A stretch of 64,000 nt of DNA from Berghia stephanieae (GCA_034508935.3 CM067444.1:82114743-82178742); one strand, 5' to 3'. Positions 44,731-56,680 are shown, counted from the stretch's first letter. Program-made: numbers and translations. The notes: generated by a model from the sequence alone, not told the origin.

Positions 44731-45005
44731 GCGGCTATGTGGTACAGTGACACGGCTCTCGCTTTCGGATCGGAAGTTTCTTGGTTTGAGTCCCGCTCTG
44801 ATGGCGCATAGTTGAGTCCTTGGAAAAGGCTCATTACCCACATTCTCTCATCGCACTCGGGTGTAAAATGAGTATCTGGCCATTAACAGCGTTGTCGCTG
44901 TCCGAAAACAATTGTAATATCGCCTAATCATCCTACATGTTAAATGTTGCTGTTGGCTAGGGACCACTTGAAAAGCGCTATGAGCACGTTTAATGAATAT
45001 TAAAT
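44731..45005 (+). mobile_element. SINE family C, full copy
   Basis: Head with GTGGTACAGTGACACGG (A box) and TTGGTTTGAGTCCC (B box), body ATTGTAATATCGCCTAA, 3' end GTTGGCTAGGGACCACTTG and AAAGCGCTATGAGCACG. It ends only ~40 bp before the acceptor of the midkine-like domain-2 exon. Confidence 0.85.
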
Positions 45006-45043
45006 TACATAAATGACTAATTTTTATGTGTGTGTTGTGTCAG

Positions 45044-45193
45044 GTTGTAAGTACACGCCCAAAAAATGGGGTCCATGTGTCAATGGTCGCCAATCAAAGA
45101 CGGAACAATTATTGCCTGATTCCAAATCTTACTGCCCTGGAAAAAGGACGCTTCACAATGATTGCTCCTTGCCTACATTGCCTACCTTCAAAG
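45044..45193 (+). CDS. Midkine/pleiotrophin-like gene, exon encoding domain 2
   Basis: A 150-base exon bounded by TTGTGTCAG (45043) and the consensus donor GTGAGT (45194), phase 1 at both ends. It encodes 50 residues: CKYTPKKWGPCVNGRQSKT, then a Cys in SKSYCPGKRTL and another in HNDCSLPTLPTFK, spacing C-x9-C-x18-C-x10-C. The C-K-Y-x4-W-G-x-C opening is the signature of the pleiotrophin/midkine C-domain (heparin-binding TSR-like fold). Joined to the 38956 exon it gives two tandem domains of the same type, as in Miple and midkine proteins. Predicted secreted growth factor or matrix protein; vertebrate orthology (midkine versus pleiotrophin) cannot be decided. Confidence 0.78.
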
Positions 45194-45556
45194 GTGAGTG
45201 GTTTAGTTTTGATCACATGCCCTGACAAAGAGACCGTGATGGTGGTTTTGCGCATGCGTCTCTCGTCCTCGCTTCCGGTGAAGTGTCTCAAGCCGCTTTC
45301 AAGTAAGGTCATCTGGAGGAAGCTTAGGTTTCCTTATGCACCTCCGTTTACGGTGTATCTTAACGGATCGTTTTTTTTATGCACCTCCGTTACGCATGCG
45401 CATTCCACCCAATTTCAATATATTTATGTATATGTGGTTTTGGGTATTGCTGCGTTGAGTCCTACTGGTGGGTGTTTTTAGCATTTTGGACAAACTCACG
45501 GAATCGATAGTTATTCCTCACATACAGAGAAGATATATAAGAAGGATAAGAGCGAT

Positions 45557-46023
<467 letters not shown>

Positions 46024-46139
46024 GGAGGACCACAGGCTTTCCCTCTCATAGCTTGTTACAGGAAATAATATAATATGGAGTATAATGAAGATGGTGGTGG
46101 TGTTATAGGGAAATGGTGAAAGTGAAGGATTGTAACGAA

Positions 46140-46166
46140 CATATTAGGAAGGTTTTTGTGATGCTG

Positions 46167-46198
<32 letters not shown>

Positions 46199-46345
46199 GA
46201 TGATGTTGTTGTTGATGCCGTTTTTTCGATGACTACGATGTTACCAGTATGCATCTGTGTCAAGATTGTATTGTTATAAATGTGTAACCAAATGACAAAT
46301 TGACACTTTTTTGAAGAGAATAAAGATTTATTATCATTATTAAAA
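46140..46345 (+). mobile_element. LINE 3' end remnants
   Basis: (GAT)n at 46160-46205, then a sequence ending AATAAAGATTTATTATCATT, resembling the tail of CR1/L2-type LINEs. No coding part is seen. Confidence 0.35.
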
Positions 46346-46485
46346 CATTACTGCCGGTTCGAAACCCGTCAAGCCAAACTTTACAAAACTCTGATCAAAA
46401 TCATATGAGAAATGCTATTTAAGTATAACGTTTTGAAAATTTTAACGAGTTATCCTCTTTCGTTTATTTTTTTTCTTCTTCACAG

Positions 46486-46622
46486 TATAATACGGAAATT
46501 GTGCTTTATGGCATCCAAAGAATGAAGTGACTCCATAGAAAAGAAAGGAGGATCTTTGCAAATTGTTTGGCTTCAAGTTTGTGTTTTAAGTTGTGAATAA
46601 ACTATTCTATAAATGAATTGCA
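46486..46622 (+). CDS. Midkine-like gene, terminal exon (stop codon and 3' UTR)
   Basis: An excellent acceptor (a long T/C tract ending TTCACAG at 46485). Joined in phase 1 to the G at 45193, it supplies GTA TAA, so the protein ends TFKV and stops at 46488-46490. The rest is 3' UTR with polyadenylation signal AATAAA at 46596-46601 and probable cleavage 15-25 bases later. The match of phase, a stop within five bases and a polyA signal within 115 bases strongly support this as the last exon. Confidence 0.7.
46596..46601 (+). terminator. Polyadenylation signal AATAAA
   Basis: Canonical hexamer in the terminal exon of the midkine-like gene, 106 bases after the stop codon. Confidence 0.65.
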
Positions 46623-46773
46623 CATGTACATACTTCCATTGTTTTTGTTCTCTTCCAATTTTAATTAATTGTTTCATTGTTAAAGGATGAATTCAGAAAA
46701 GTAGCTCTTTTTAAAATAGTTAAATTAGTTCATTAATTAAGCAGTTATATTGTGCAATTGTTTCTGGACGTGA

Positions 46774-46891
<118 letters not shown>

Positions 46892-47397
46892 CATTTATGT
46901 CACTTTTATTATTGCAAATCATAAAAAGGATTATCTCCTGGTATCTGACGCAAGATCGGATTTCAAACTTCACCGGACACGCACGCCCAGGACCCCCGAC
47001 AAGTAAAGTAATTAAATATTATTGACGGCAATGATGAGAACGCCTGCGGAAAACCGATAACAATCTTTAAAAACTATAAAATTCTTTTATTATTATCGAT
47101 ATTGATTTTTCCTTTCATAGTTCAAGCTATTGTTATAATAACACTTTTTTTTTGTAATCCATGTAATCTGCTCACAACACATTAATTAACAATGAACGGT
47201 TTAGGGTTAATACGGGATGCTCAAGTTATAATGCATTTCAATCTACTTATTTCGATGTACTTTATCAAATTCAAATATTATGGGCTTAACTAGTCGTAAA
47301 ATAAAATCGAGCTGCTGGGAACTGTAACAAGTATTGAGCAACCATGATTAAGGCTTGTTCACTATCGTTAGTCCGGAAAACACAGTGCCGAATGATA
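46892..47397 (+). other. Non-coding stretch
   Basis: Nothing recognised. Confidence 0.5.
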
Positions 47398-47416
47398 ATA
47401 ATGATGATGAGGGTGA

Positions 47417-47485
<69 letters not shown>

Positions 47486-47518
47486 TAGTGGTAGTAGTGG
47501 TAGTAGTAGTAGTAGTAA

Positions 47519-47550
<32 letters not shown>

Positions 47551-47551
47551 A

Positions 47552-47618
<67 letters not shown>

Positions 47619-47657
47619 AGTAGTAATAGTAGTAGTAGTAGTAGTGGTGGTGGTGGT
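47398..47657 (+). repeat. (AGT)n microsatellite, 0.26 kb
   Basis: Over 80 AGT units with GGT and AAT variants. Poly-Ser, poly-Val and poly-Tyr frames through it are repeat artefacts. Confidence 0.95.
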
Positions 47658-48139
47658 AAATTTTTATTGTTGATATATACGGCAATTTGTCATTTATGCA
47701 GTGTTCCAAAAGTTATTTCCAACATTTGATGTGTTGTAATTTTTTAAATAACGTTTTTTTACACGTTAGTTCCCATTAGTTTCTCACGCAATTATTCAGC
47801 CACTGTGTTGTCTTGAAGAATATAAACAACTCACCTAGTCATACAACTTGGGAAAGTCGATAAAATCGTATATTGACTTCTCAAATCAAACCGTGCTCAT
47901 CCAGTGTGTTGTTTTTTTAGTACAAAACACACTTAGCGAGTACACAATCCAAATGCAATTAATTGTTTTTGAAATTTTAACGAAAACTTTTTTGTGGGTT
48001 TTTTATTTATCATGATAAATTTTGGATAATTCAGTGCTTGATCTCGCATTTGGTAATATTAATTCTGTGAAGTTTTTGTTGTTTCCAGGTATTTTGGTGT
48101 ATGCAAATATACTTTTCAACGTTTAGTCCTTCGCTTTAA

Positions 48140-48690
48140 TAACATAGATTTAGTAAAAGACCGTTCAAGAAATGGCAGGCCAAGAGTGACAATCGAAGGG
48201 ATGGACACGAAAATAGATTAAACCCCTAGTGCAGACACTGCTAGGAATGTAGGTGTTTCTAAGAACACCGTTTTAAGACGTTTGAAAGCTCGGCTCCGTT
48301 TCCAATTCAAGGCCCCTGACTGCAAGGAAATTCTTGTTCCCAGGTTTTCGCATACATCGCCTAGCATGGAGCAACATTTCAACATGACAAAACCCGGCCC
48401 TACGTGGCGAGAATTTCACAGGAACTTCCTCAAAATCACAATTTGGAAGTTTTCAACTGGCCATCAAGATCCAATGCTCTTAATCCAATCGAATATCTGA
48501 TCTTTGGAATGACCTGGAAAGAAAGATAAGGAACATACGACAACCACCACGAAATAGAGGTCATCTCATGGCGGCATTGCAGGAGGGATAACATAGAACA
48601 TAACAAAGAACGTAAAGAAAGCTCATTGGGTCCATAAACGTCGGCGTCATGCTGTAGGCAATGGACACTAGAGGAAGACACGCGTCAAGT
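48140..48690 (+). pseudogene. Tc1-like transposase fossil with internal deletion
   Basis: The + strand shows, in differing frames, DRSRNGRPRVTIEGMDTK (linker between the paired HTH motifs), ARNVGVSKNTVLRRLKARL (second HTH) and, near 48455-48590, a TGHQDPMLLIQSNI-type region matching the DWPSxSPDLNPIE / DLERRIR block, then RQPPRNRGHLMAALQEG. The DDE core between the second HTH and the DLNPIE block is mostly missing. Several frameshifts. An old, dead Tc1/mariner copy. Confidence 0.7.
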
Positions 48691-48710
48691 GGGGTGACAG
48701 CCTCTTGGGG

Positions 48711-48872
48711 TGACTTTGCTTCTGCCGATTTTGAGCATTGTGAGTAATCGTAGGCTTGTTGCAGTTATTTCCCTTATTAGGGGACTTGATATTTCATCAA
48801 AAGAAATAACTGTTGCAAAACCAAGTATAATCTAGTATGTCCAAAACTATATAGAAGCAAAGTGACCCCTTA
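48711..48872 (+). mobile_element. Small MITE with ~20-bp TIRs
   Basis: GGGGTGACTTTGCTTCT on the left and AGAAGCAAAGTGACCCC on the right are inverted repeats about 160 bp apart. The right motif is followed by two more partial repeats of AAAGCGACCCCTTAA type. Confidence 0.55.
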
Positions 48873-48973
48873 AGGCAAAGCGACCCCTTAATACAAAGTG
48901 ACCCCAATTGACGGTACTCGGAGGGACTTGGACATTGAATTCTTCCAATTGAGGGTAATGAAAGTTATTTCCC

Positions 48974-49254
48974 TTAACTCTCTCCTTACCGGCCATTTTC
49001 CGGATTTTCCCCAAAAACTTCACACCCAACCTATACAAAAACAGATTTATTTCATTCAAACACAAATCTGTTTGTTCTTGCTATACACATTTTTTTAGCT
49101 ATCGAGTTCTTCAACATAGTGTTAACATACTTTAACTAAAGCAAATTTTTTGGTTAAAATATTATGATGTACGAAAGCAATTAGAATGACAAAAATGTTG
49201 GCTGCATCGTAACAAATGTGACGATTTTCCTATGTGTGGTAAGGAGGGGGTTAA
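48974..49254 (+). mobile_element. MITE family G (piggyBac-like), copy 3
   Basis: TTAA at 48974-48977 and 49251-49254. TIRs CTCTCTCCTTACCGGCC and GTGGTAAGGAGGGGG. The interior AATGTGACGATTTTCCTAT is shared with copy 1. Confidence 0.8.
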
Positions 49255-49589
49255 AAGGATTTTATGTGTTTGCGAATTGATTTAGTCGTGTCACGCCCAA
49301 CATGTGAATAAATAATAAATGTGTAAAATTTCAATTGATTCGATAAAAGTTTTTAAAAAGTTATACAACATCAAAGCTGAAGTGGACAGAACTTTTAGAA
49401 TTCAGTAGACATAATGTTATATGATAACTATAATATTCGTACCAACACGCAAAACTGTGTATAACCTTTAACCTTACTAGTTATTCAGTGAGAACTAATC
49501 ACCAAACTGACCCTCTAAAACCAATAAATAACAAATATCTTCATTCGTTCTAGTCACTCCACCATCTCACCCTCTTTTATCAATAATGC

Positions 49590-49895
49590 ACTGTGTGGCT
49601 ATGTGATCTTGTGGTATGACACTCGCTTTCGGATCGGAAGGTCCTGGGTTCGAGTCTCGCTCGGCTCATAGTTGAGTCCTTGGAAAACACTCTTTACTCA
49701 CATTCTCTCACCGTATTCAGGTGTATAATGAGTATATGGCCGTTAACATCGTTGTCTCTGTCCGAGAAAAAATTGTAATATCGCCCAACAGGCGTCATGT
49801 CTCGTTCTACATATTAAGTGTTGCTGTTGGCTAGGGATCCCTTGTAAAGCGCTTTGAGCACGTTTAGTGGATATTGCTCTATATAAAAGCTCAAT
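49590..49895 (+). mobile_element. SINE family C, best full copy
   Basis: A box GTGATCTTGTGGTATGAC, B box GGGTTCGAGTCTC, body GTAATATCGCCCAACAGGCG, 3' end GTAAAGCGCTTTGAGCACGT and GCTCTATATAAAAGCTC. Confidence 0.85.
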
Positions 49896-50519
49896 TTAAA
49901 AACATTATTTTATATATAAAGGTCTAGTAAATAATATGATGATTGGTTTAATCAAACAACGACCAATCAAACTTACTAATAATTCATACTAATAATACTA
50001 ATAATTATAGTGCTTGCTAAAGACGATTATGCTCTCAGCTGTGGTCAGAATCGTTTTCACCTCACCTAGTTGATTAAGCTGATTAGCACCTAGTAGAAAC
50101 AACATTGTCCACGCCATTGTGGTTTAAGACAACGTCAGAAACGATGACTAATCAATCCATCCAGCCATCTTGTCGTTCGATTGATTGTCCAGTTGTCCTG
50201 TTTTATGTCCAGTTGTCCCGCCAAACGGTCAATAATCCATGACTAAGTCAGCAGAGCGCCAGTCTGACACGTCGGGCGATAATGTTGATAAGGGGCCGTA
50301 ACTGGTTTAGCACCAGATGGCGCTAATGAAGACTGCATAACATGTATTGGGCTTAGCCGATTAATCATGATCGTTAAATAAGGTGTCATAAAAAATGCAC
50401 TCTTTGTCCTTTCGACTGCGCCTTGAACCTAAACAAATCATTCATTTATTTGTCATTGTGATGATACCTGCGTGCACATATCTGCAGGTCATACACTCGA
50501 AAGCAAGAAAGCAAATAAT
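49896..50519 (+). other. Non-coding stretch
   Basis: Nothing recognised. Confidence 0.45.
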
Positions 50520-50640
50520 TATAGGCTTGTTTTAACATTGTTGTAATAGACATTATTTTTGCGTTGGTTTGAGAGTATTTCCATCACAAAAATGAGACCA
50601 TAACAATTTGTGTTATCGGACCTGCATATACGTCGGATAA
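50520..50640 (+). mobile_element. MITE family E, decayed copy
   Basis: AGGCTTGTTTTAACATTGTT and ATCGGACCTGCATATACGTC keep the inner and right-hand family segments. Confidence 0.5.
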
Positions 50641-51232
50641 AACCAATTGAATACTACATTGCTCATAGAAATTATGTTACATTATCTTTTTTTTTTAACA
50701 ATCGAGTGATGAAGATATGAAAATGAAAATTAGAGTTATTATTAAGTAATTCACAAAATTAATATGGTCAAAGCGCTTTGAAAGGGGTCCCAAGAATACA
50801 GTAACCTATAGATAGTGTGCGCTTGGCTAAGAAGCTTATAACATTGCCATTGCCATTGCCATTATAACATTGTATAAAGGACCACCAGACAAAAATATGT
50901 GTAACCTTAAACGTTTATAGTCTGGTTAATACAGTTTAGTGAGAATTAATCATAAACGCGGATGGCAAAAAAAAAAAAAAAAAAAAACAAAAAAAAAAAA
51001 AACAATAACAAAGACCCGAGTGACGCCAACTTCATTCAGAAACATGACAGAATGTGAGTAAACAAGCCTCGACTCGGGTGTGATTAAGTATTTGGTTATA
51101 TGCAGAGAGTTTTGTAAGAGTGTTTTTATTTAAAAAAAAAAAAGGGGGGGGGGGCGCCTAACAGTCGACCAGTAATGCGCGCTCTCAAGGTCGCGCAGCA
51201 GCATTGTGAACTCATTCAAAATTCCAGGAGTT

Positions 51233-52440
51233 CAAGACTCGTATAATCTTAAATTTGACACGAGTGATACCTGGCGACGCCGAGAGTCTGGTTCGTGGAT
51301 TATCTAATGTACGCCTTAAAGGAAGGAGTAGATTAATTCAATCAAGACATTATCGTCAATACAAATCTCCGTACGCGGGCCAAACACATATTTCTTTTCA
51401 TTTTGATCAGATTTTTTTTTCAAAATTCAAAAATTGATGAATCAAGATGACATGTAAAGCAGGAATTCAGCAAATCTTTAGGATTGAGAATTAAGACCCA
51501 AGTAAGTTACTAAGCTAAAAATCCTTTTTTTCAGCCTATAAAAATATATGTTAAAAAACAAAGAAAAAAGAAAAGAAAAAGAAAATCCCCGAGAAACCCC
51601 CAACCTCTCCCCCTCCCCCCCCTCCCGTCCCTCATAAACAAAAACAAAACTTATATTCCCCAACAGTTTAAATAAGAAAAAAATAAACAAAAAACAAAAA
51701 CAAAAAAGCCCAATCCCTCCCCCCCCCCAAAAAAAAAGAAACAACAAAAAAAAACAAACAAAACAACGAAAAAATCACCAAGCAATACACAACAACAGCA
51801 ATAACCATTAAAAAAAAGAAAAACAAAAGAAAAACAAACAAAACAAACAAACAAAACAACACAGTTTTTCCTCCGGCGAAGTTAATTGCAGACTCGGTTA
51901 CCAAGATATAATCTTAACGTTGGCATGAGTAATACCTGCCGACACTGAGATTCTGATCCAAGGAAAAAGCAGATCATTTCGTTATTATTTAATATAAATC
52001 TATCTTTAACTGATCAAAATATGCCATTTTCATTTTGACCCAACTTTTCAAAATTTCTTTAACCTGAAACTTCAAAGTTTAAGAAAAATTCAACAAGTTG
52101 ATTTTCATTTTATATTGATCAATGTTTAAAGTAAAACATATTTCTGATAACAACTGGAAAAAAAAAAAAGGCAAGAAGATTTGTCAATATATGGCCAAAA
52201 AATGACGTCAATCGGCAAAACATGGAAATCCCGCTTTTCTCATAAACAACACAACATTCAGACGGCGATCGAGGGCAGCTCCAACAACACAAGGGTTAAC
52301 GTCCCCGAGGACAAGGCTCTTCAAGAGTTAAGAGCAAGAGGGTGACAAGTCAAAGCTTCATTTGGTTTTGTATTTGACTCAGGTAACGACCACTGGCATG
52401 TAAGGAAGGAATTCAGCGAATCTTAAGGATTAAGACAAAA
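51233..52440 (+). repeat. Diverged duplicated segments around an A/C-rich block
   Basis: The segment near 51245-51300 (GAGTGATACCTGGCGACGCC) resembles 51925-51965 (GAGTAATACCTGCCGACACT), and AGGAATTCAGCAAATCTTTA (~51460) resembles AGGAATTCAGCGAATCTTAA (~52410). This is an old local duplication disrupted by low-complexity sequence. Confidence 0.5.
51543..51862 (+). repeat. A/C-rich low-complexity tract
   Basis: Nearly all A with C runs on the + strand. Similar tracts at 24652-24780, 52508-52700, 55407-55690 and 60695-60900. Confidence 0.85.
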
Positions 52441-52507
52441 GCAGATATTAAGCTCGTATACGATGTGGACGGTACAAATATTTGATAAAATTGCATTTTA
52501 ACAAACT

Positions 52508-52700
52508 CAATAAAAACAAAAACAAAAACACAAAATTAAAAAAAAAAAAAAAAAAATAAAATAAAAAACCAAACCCACAAAACAAACACAATCAATTTTA
52601 AAAAAGGAAAAAAAAATAACAACACCCCCCCCCCCCCGAAAGCGAAAAAACAAAACAACATAAAGCAAAACAGAATAAAAATTCAAAAACAAAACACATA
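52508..52700 (+). repeat. A/C-rich low-complexity tract
   Basis: Same character as 51543-51862, with a 17-C run at ~52622. Confidence 0.85.
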
Positions 52701-52816
52701 AAACCGTCGATAGAATAAGGATTTGAACCCATTCAATTTTGCTGGAAATGTGATGTTCCATCTCTTTCAAAGTTGATTTTGATGGGTCATTGATGAAGTT
52801 GCGATTGCCATTCTAA

Positions 52817-53402
52817 TAGGGCAAAGAAATCTTGTTTCTCTACTAGTTCCAAACTCATTGGAAGTGAATGTGTAACTAGTCCTTCGGAGGACTAATATGG
52901 GATAGGCTATTCAATTAAAAGGTGATCTAACTAATTTGGTAGCAGGATGTGTTGGTAGATTCTAAGGGTTACAGGTCGTTAAAGACCAAGGGTGAATTCT
53001 CTTTATAACGATTTTTAGATTAGAAAATAAGGTGCCATCACTCTGAACCCATGGGGGTCCCGATAGCTCAGTAAGTAGAGTACTCGCTTCACAAGCAAAG
53101 GGACCGAGATCAATCCCGGATATTTTTTTCTGACCCTCCTGTCCACCCAGCAGTGATTGGGTAGCTGGGTCTGTTAAATCTAGAGAAAGTACTTGGTGTC
53201 GGATCCAAAGGGTAGCAAGCAATTGCTATTGTCCGTTTCACGCTATAGAAACCGGGATAAACTCCAGTTCCATGAGCCCATTGGCTCTGAGTACTCTCTG
53301 AAACCAGAAGACTAATTACACAAGGTCCAGTCCTCCGGTAGACTGGATTTACACTTCCAATGAGGCTGGAACTAGTTTCATTGACATCACACTTTTGCTC
53401 AA
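52817..53402 (+). mobile_element. MITE family F split by a SINE A insertion
   Basis: Left part 52817-53052 (GTTCCAAACTCATTGGAAGT, AGTCCTTCGGAGGACTAA) and right part ~53287-53402 (TCCTCCGGTAGACTGGATTT, ACATCACACTTTTGC) are the two ends of family F. Compared with the intact copy at 31969-32306 the only gain is SINE A. Confidence 0.7.
53053..53286 (+). mobile_element. SINE family A inserted in MITE F
   Basis: Head GGTCCCGATAGCTCAGTAAG, B box GAGATCAATCCCGG, standard body. CTCTGAACCCA precedes and CTCTGAAACCA follows, a probable 11-bp target duplication with one mismatch. Confidence 0.75.
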
Positions 53403-53514
53403 TAAAAATGTACCTAAATTTGTCAAAAGTCTCAAACATGGGAGTTCTATGTGTCAGTTTTTAGACTTCTTTATAAAATCAAGGCCATTTCAATCGATCG
53501 ATATGTATTTAAAG

Positions 53515-53690
53515 TATCATCATCATCAAGTGACAGGCCTGTTGCTGACATCGGCGATCATGTCCCTCCAACCATATCTGTCCTCAGATCTTCTCAATAG
53601 CTCGACTCTTGTTTCTCCTCCACCAATCCATCCGTTCAGATTGTCAATGTAATCTATCCTCTGTCTCCCTCTTCTTTTCTAATATCATGT
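53515..53690 (-). mobile_element. RTE-like LINE C-terminal fragment
   Basis: Minus strand encodes YIDNLNGWIGGG, then WRDMIADVSNRPVT and a stop, followed by an (ATG)n tail. Same protein ending as 39447-39500. Confidence 0.6.
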
Positions 53691-53699
53691 CACAAAACA

Positions 53700-54230
53700 T
53701 AGTATTTAAAGTATACATGAATTAAAATAGTATTTTGTCTACTATTAGAGTATATCCTGTGTCTTGATCTTAGCGTGACGTAAGCGTTCTCTACAGTACT
53801 CTAAAAAAACACAACTCACTCAATCCTAGAGATTTTTGCTACTTTTCAAAATTGGAAAATATGTATTAAAGATGGACATGTCCATAGATAGTTTTATTAA
53901 CTAGCATTAACATGCAGAGACTAAAAACAATAGCGTTGATACTACGCCTATTATTGCCTCAGAAACATGTAATAAATACACATGGGGTAAAAGTAACCCG
54001 GATTAACAACAGATATAGTCGGTGTTAGGGTTGAGTGAGTTAAACAATATCGATCGATCAAAATGACGCTAATTATATTTTCAAAAACTCTCAAAGCTGA
54101 GATTTCATTCAAGGCTTCCCTGAAGTCTCAGGTTCAAGAATGTTTGACAAGTTGAGAGCCATTTTTATTGCTCGTATTTTAGGGACGAGTTTTCTATCCA
54201 AAATAAAAAAAAACCCTACAAAACCCTATT
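53700..54230 (+). other. Non-coding stretch
   Basis: Nothing recognised. Confidence 0.45.
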
Positions 54231-54237
54231 TTCGACG

Positions 54238-54303
<66 letters not shown>
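54238..54303 (+). repeat. (TA)n microsatellite
   Basis: About 32 TA units immediately before MITE E. Confidence 0.95.
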
Positions 54304-54306
<3 letters not shown>

Positions 54307-54944
54307 GGTCTGACATCCGAACCCACTTATGGGCCTCCTTTATAAGTCTTGATAAAACCACATTTTTATATTTGTATAAATCGCTCGTTCGACCAATTCT
54401 AGAATACGGAAATTGCATCTGGAGCCCATTATATAAAAGACAATCTATTAGTATTGAAAGTGTACAGAGGAGAGCTACCAAAAAAATTTATACAATACAG
54501 TATTTAACTTATAAGGAAAGGTTAGAATTTCTTGACTTACCCAGTTTGAAATATAGAAGAATTCGTGGGGATTTAATTCAGGTTTATAGATTGGTACATG
54601 GTATGGATAGGATAACTTTTCTGATTTTTTTCATATTCTAATATTACTTTTACTAGAGGAGACAAGTTTAAGATTTTTGTCTCTAGATGCAAAACAAACA
54701 TAAGACAAAACTGGTTCGGTATTCGTATTGTCCAGAAATGGAACAGTTTGAAATTTGAAACAAAGAATGCAAAATCTATGGATTATTTCAAGGTGTTAGT
54801 AGACAGGGAATTATATGATGGGAGATTTATATAATATGACGAATAATACGTGTTTGCACTGCTGTTGACATGGCTTTCAATCTTGTATGTATATATTATG
54901 CATTATTATATTATTATGGTTATCTTCTATATGCGTGTGTATGT

Positions 54945-54987
<43 letters not shown>

Positions 54988-55285
54988 TTGCATGTCACGG
55001 TTAAAGACATATGTTTGTACACCGCATATACATGAGTACATTTAAGTTGAAATACTATCTTTACCACGTGTATCATTATTGTAATCTTTAATCAATAGAT
55101 TTATGGCATTACTATTAATATTAAGGGCATTCAAGGGATCTTACCCTATTTTGCCCTATACCATATGTTATGTTATGTTATGTTTTTAATATTGTTGTAA
55201 TGGACAATATTTTGCCTCATTTTCTTTTTAGATTTCCATTACAACAATGAGCCCATAAGGAATTGGGTTATCAGACCTGCAAATA
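54304..55285 (+). mobile_element. MITE family E split by a LINE insertion
   Basis: The left arm GCAGGTCTGACATCCGAACC runs to about 54336. The remainder (ATATTGTTGTAATGGACAAT, then ATTCCATTACAACAATGAG-like and GGGTTATCAGACCTGC) resumes near 55186. Confidence 0.7.
54336..55185 (+). mobile_element. 5'-truncated CR1-like LINE inside MITE E
   Basis: The frame at 54336-54641 encodes LDKTTFLYLYKSLVRPILEY, then SVQRRATKKIYTI and LEFLDLPSLKYRRIRGDLIQ, the conserved C-terminal thumb region of LINE reverse transcriptases. After a short frame break, KTNIRQNWFGIRIVQKWNSL and DYFKVLVDRELYDG complete the C-terminus (to ~54830). The 3' UTR holds (GT)n at 54950-54986 and a (TATGT)n tail at 55165-55182. Only the last ~850 bp of the element are present. 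Confidence 0.75.
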
Positions 55286-55406
55286 AGTTGACGTTAGTAT
55301 TTTTTCATAGTTTAACAGTACTAATTATAGTTAGATAATGAAAATATGTGAGCTGTCGATAATATCATTTCAGGAGTAACCAAATGCCATAAATAAAAAC
55401 CTATCA

Positions 55407-55690
55407 AAAAAAAAAATCAAACAAAACAAAAAAAAAAAAAAACAAAACAAAAAAAAAAACAAACAAAAAAACAAAAAAAACAAAAAACAAAACGAAACAA
55501 AAAAAAACCCAACCCCAACAGAAAGAAATCAAAAACAAACACAAAAATAAAAAACCAAAAACAAAACAAAGCAAAAAATCCCCAAAAAACCCCAACAAAA
55601 ACAACAACAAACCACCCCCCCAAAAAAAAAACAAACAAAAAAAAAAACCAAAAAAAACCACACAACCCCCCCCCCCCCCCCCCACACAAA
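55407..55690 (+). repeat. A/C-rich low-complexity tract
   Basis: About 280 bases almost entirely A and C on the + strand, ending in a ~19-C run. Confidence 0.85.
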
Positions 55691-56360
55691 CATGACTGAA
55701 ATGTTTAAGTGTCAAGGTATGTGAAATTTTAGTTTTACGAGTAGTTACGACATATCAGTATAACAAACCCCGGTGATTATCATTGTTTATATTTCTTAAA
55801 AGCAAATAAAAGTATTTGTATTCTTATGATAAGAATATTATAGTATCTTATTCCAGAAGATTATTTAAAAAATGACAGAAGAAGCGTTAGCGGGAAACGA
55901 GAAAGCACTGAACTTTGGAATTCTATATTACCGAAACGCATCAACATAAGAATAATATTTCATTGATAGAAAAAATATAGATATGAACATTTATTAAAAA
56001 AAAACACCTCCATGATTTCGGCATACTCAGTGCTATTGTGTTTTAGTTATTCCTCAAAGCAGGTCACATGACATTACTCTTCCATTTCAAACAGTGCAGG
56101 TTGCCTGCTTGGTGTACTTTATATACTACACTGCTTACAAGCGTTCTAGCAAAATTAATCACTGATTATATCCCGGTACCGTTCACACGTGAGTCGAATG
56201 GGGGTATCATAGTTTAATTACCTCAGTAAAGAACACAAGGCGAATCCAGAGGGCTGGATTATTTTGCTATCATTGTAACGCATCAAGTCTTTAAACACTC
56301 TGAACATCGTATGGATTTTATCTCCAGAGCCACATATAATATTATATACAAGTCAAAATG
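55691..56360 (+). other. Non-coding stretch
   Basis: Nothing recognised. Confidence 0.45.
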
Positions 56361-56680
56361 ATAATCAATTAATATTATCTATATAGCGCATAATCATGAA
56401 TAGGCCATGTTATATGTGCTTTAGATAGGTAATTCTTAAATTACAGCTCTCGTACACGGAATTTCCTACAACCTCTCACAATACGTATTTAGAAATTTAT
56501 ATATGATATGACTTATGGAACAAACATGTTTTCAGTTGCCTTTTAAATGTCTGTCTCGTTTTTGTTTCCCTAATTTTAACGGGGATATAATTCCATAGAT
56601 TGGGACCAATGCTTTGAGAGGATCTCTCGCCATAAAACATCAGTTTAAATCGGTATTTTGTAGTCGTTTGGTGTCGAGCT
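56361..56680 (-). mobile_element. Possible LINE 3' UTR fragment
   Basis: A TATATAGCGCATAATC segment near 56384 and a TAATTCCATAGATTGGGACC segment near 56588 resemble 3' regions of CR1/L2-like LINEs in marine invertebrates. Confidence 0.3.

Noticed and set aside
45026-45481. 151-codon frame overlapping the midkine-like domain-2 exon
   Set aside because: It is a different frame from the cysteine-rich exon and ignores the clear donor at 45194.
47344-47729. Poly-Val, poly-Ser and poly-Tyr open frames
   Set aside because: Artefacts of the (AGT)n microsatellite.
51478-51904. Hydrophobic minus-strand frames rich in Phe, Leu and Val
   Set aside because: They are translations of the A/C-rich tract read on the opposite strand, not membrane proteins; the same applies at 52507, 55404 and 60595.
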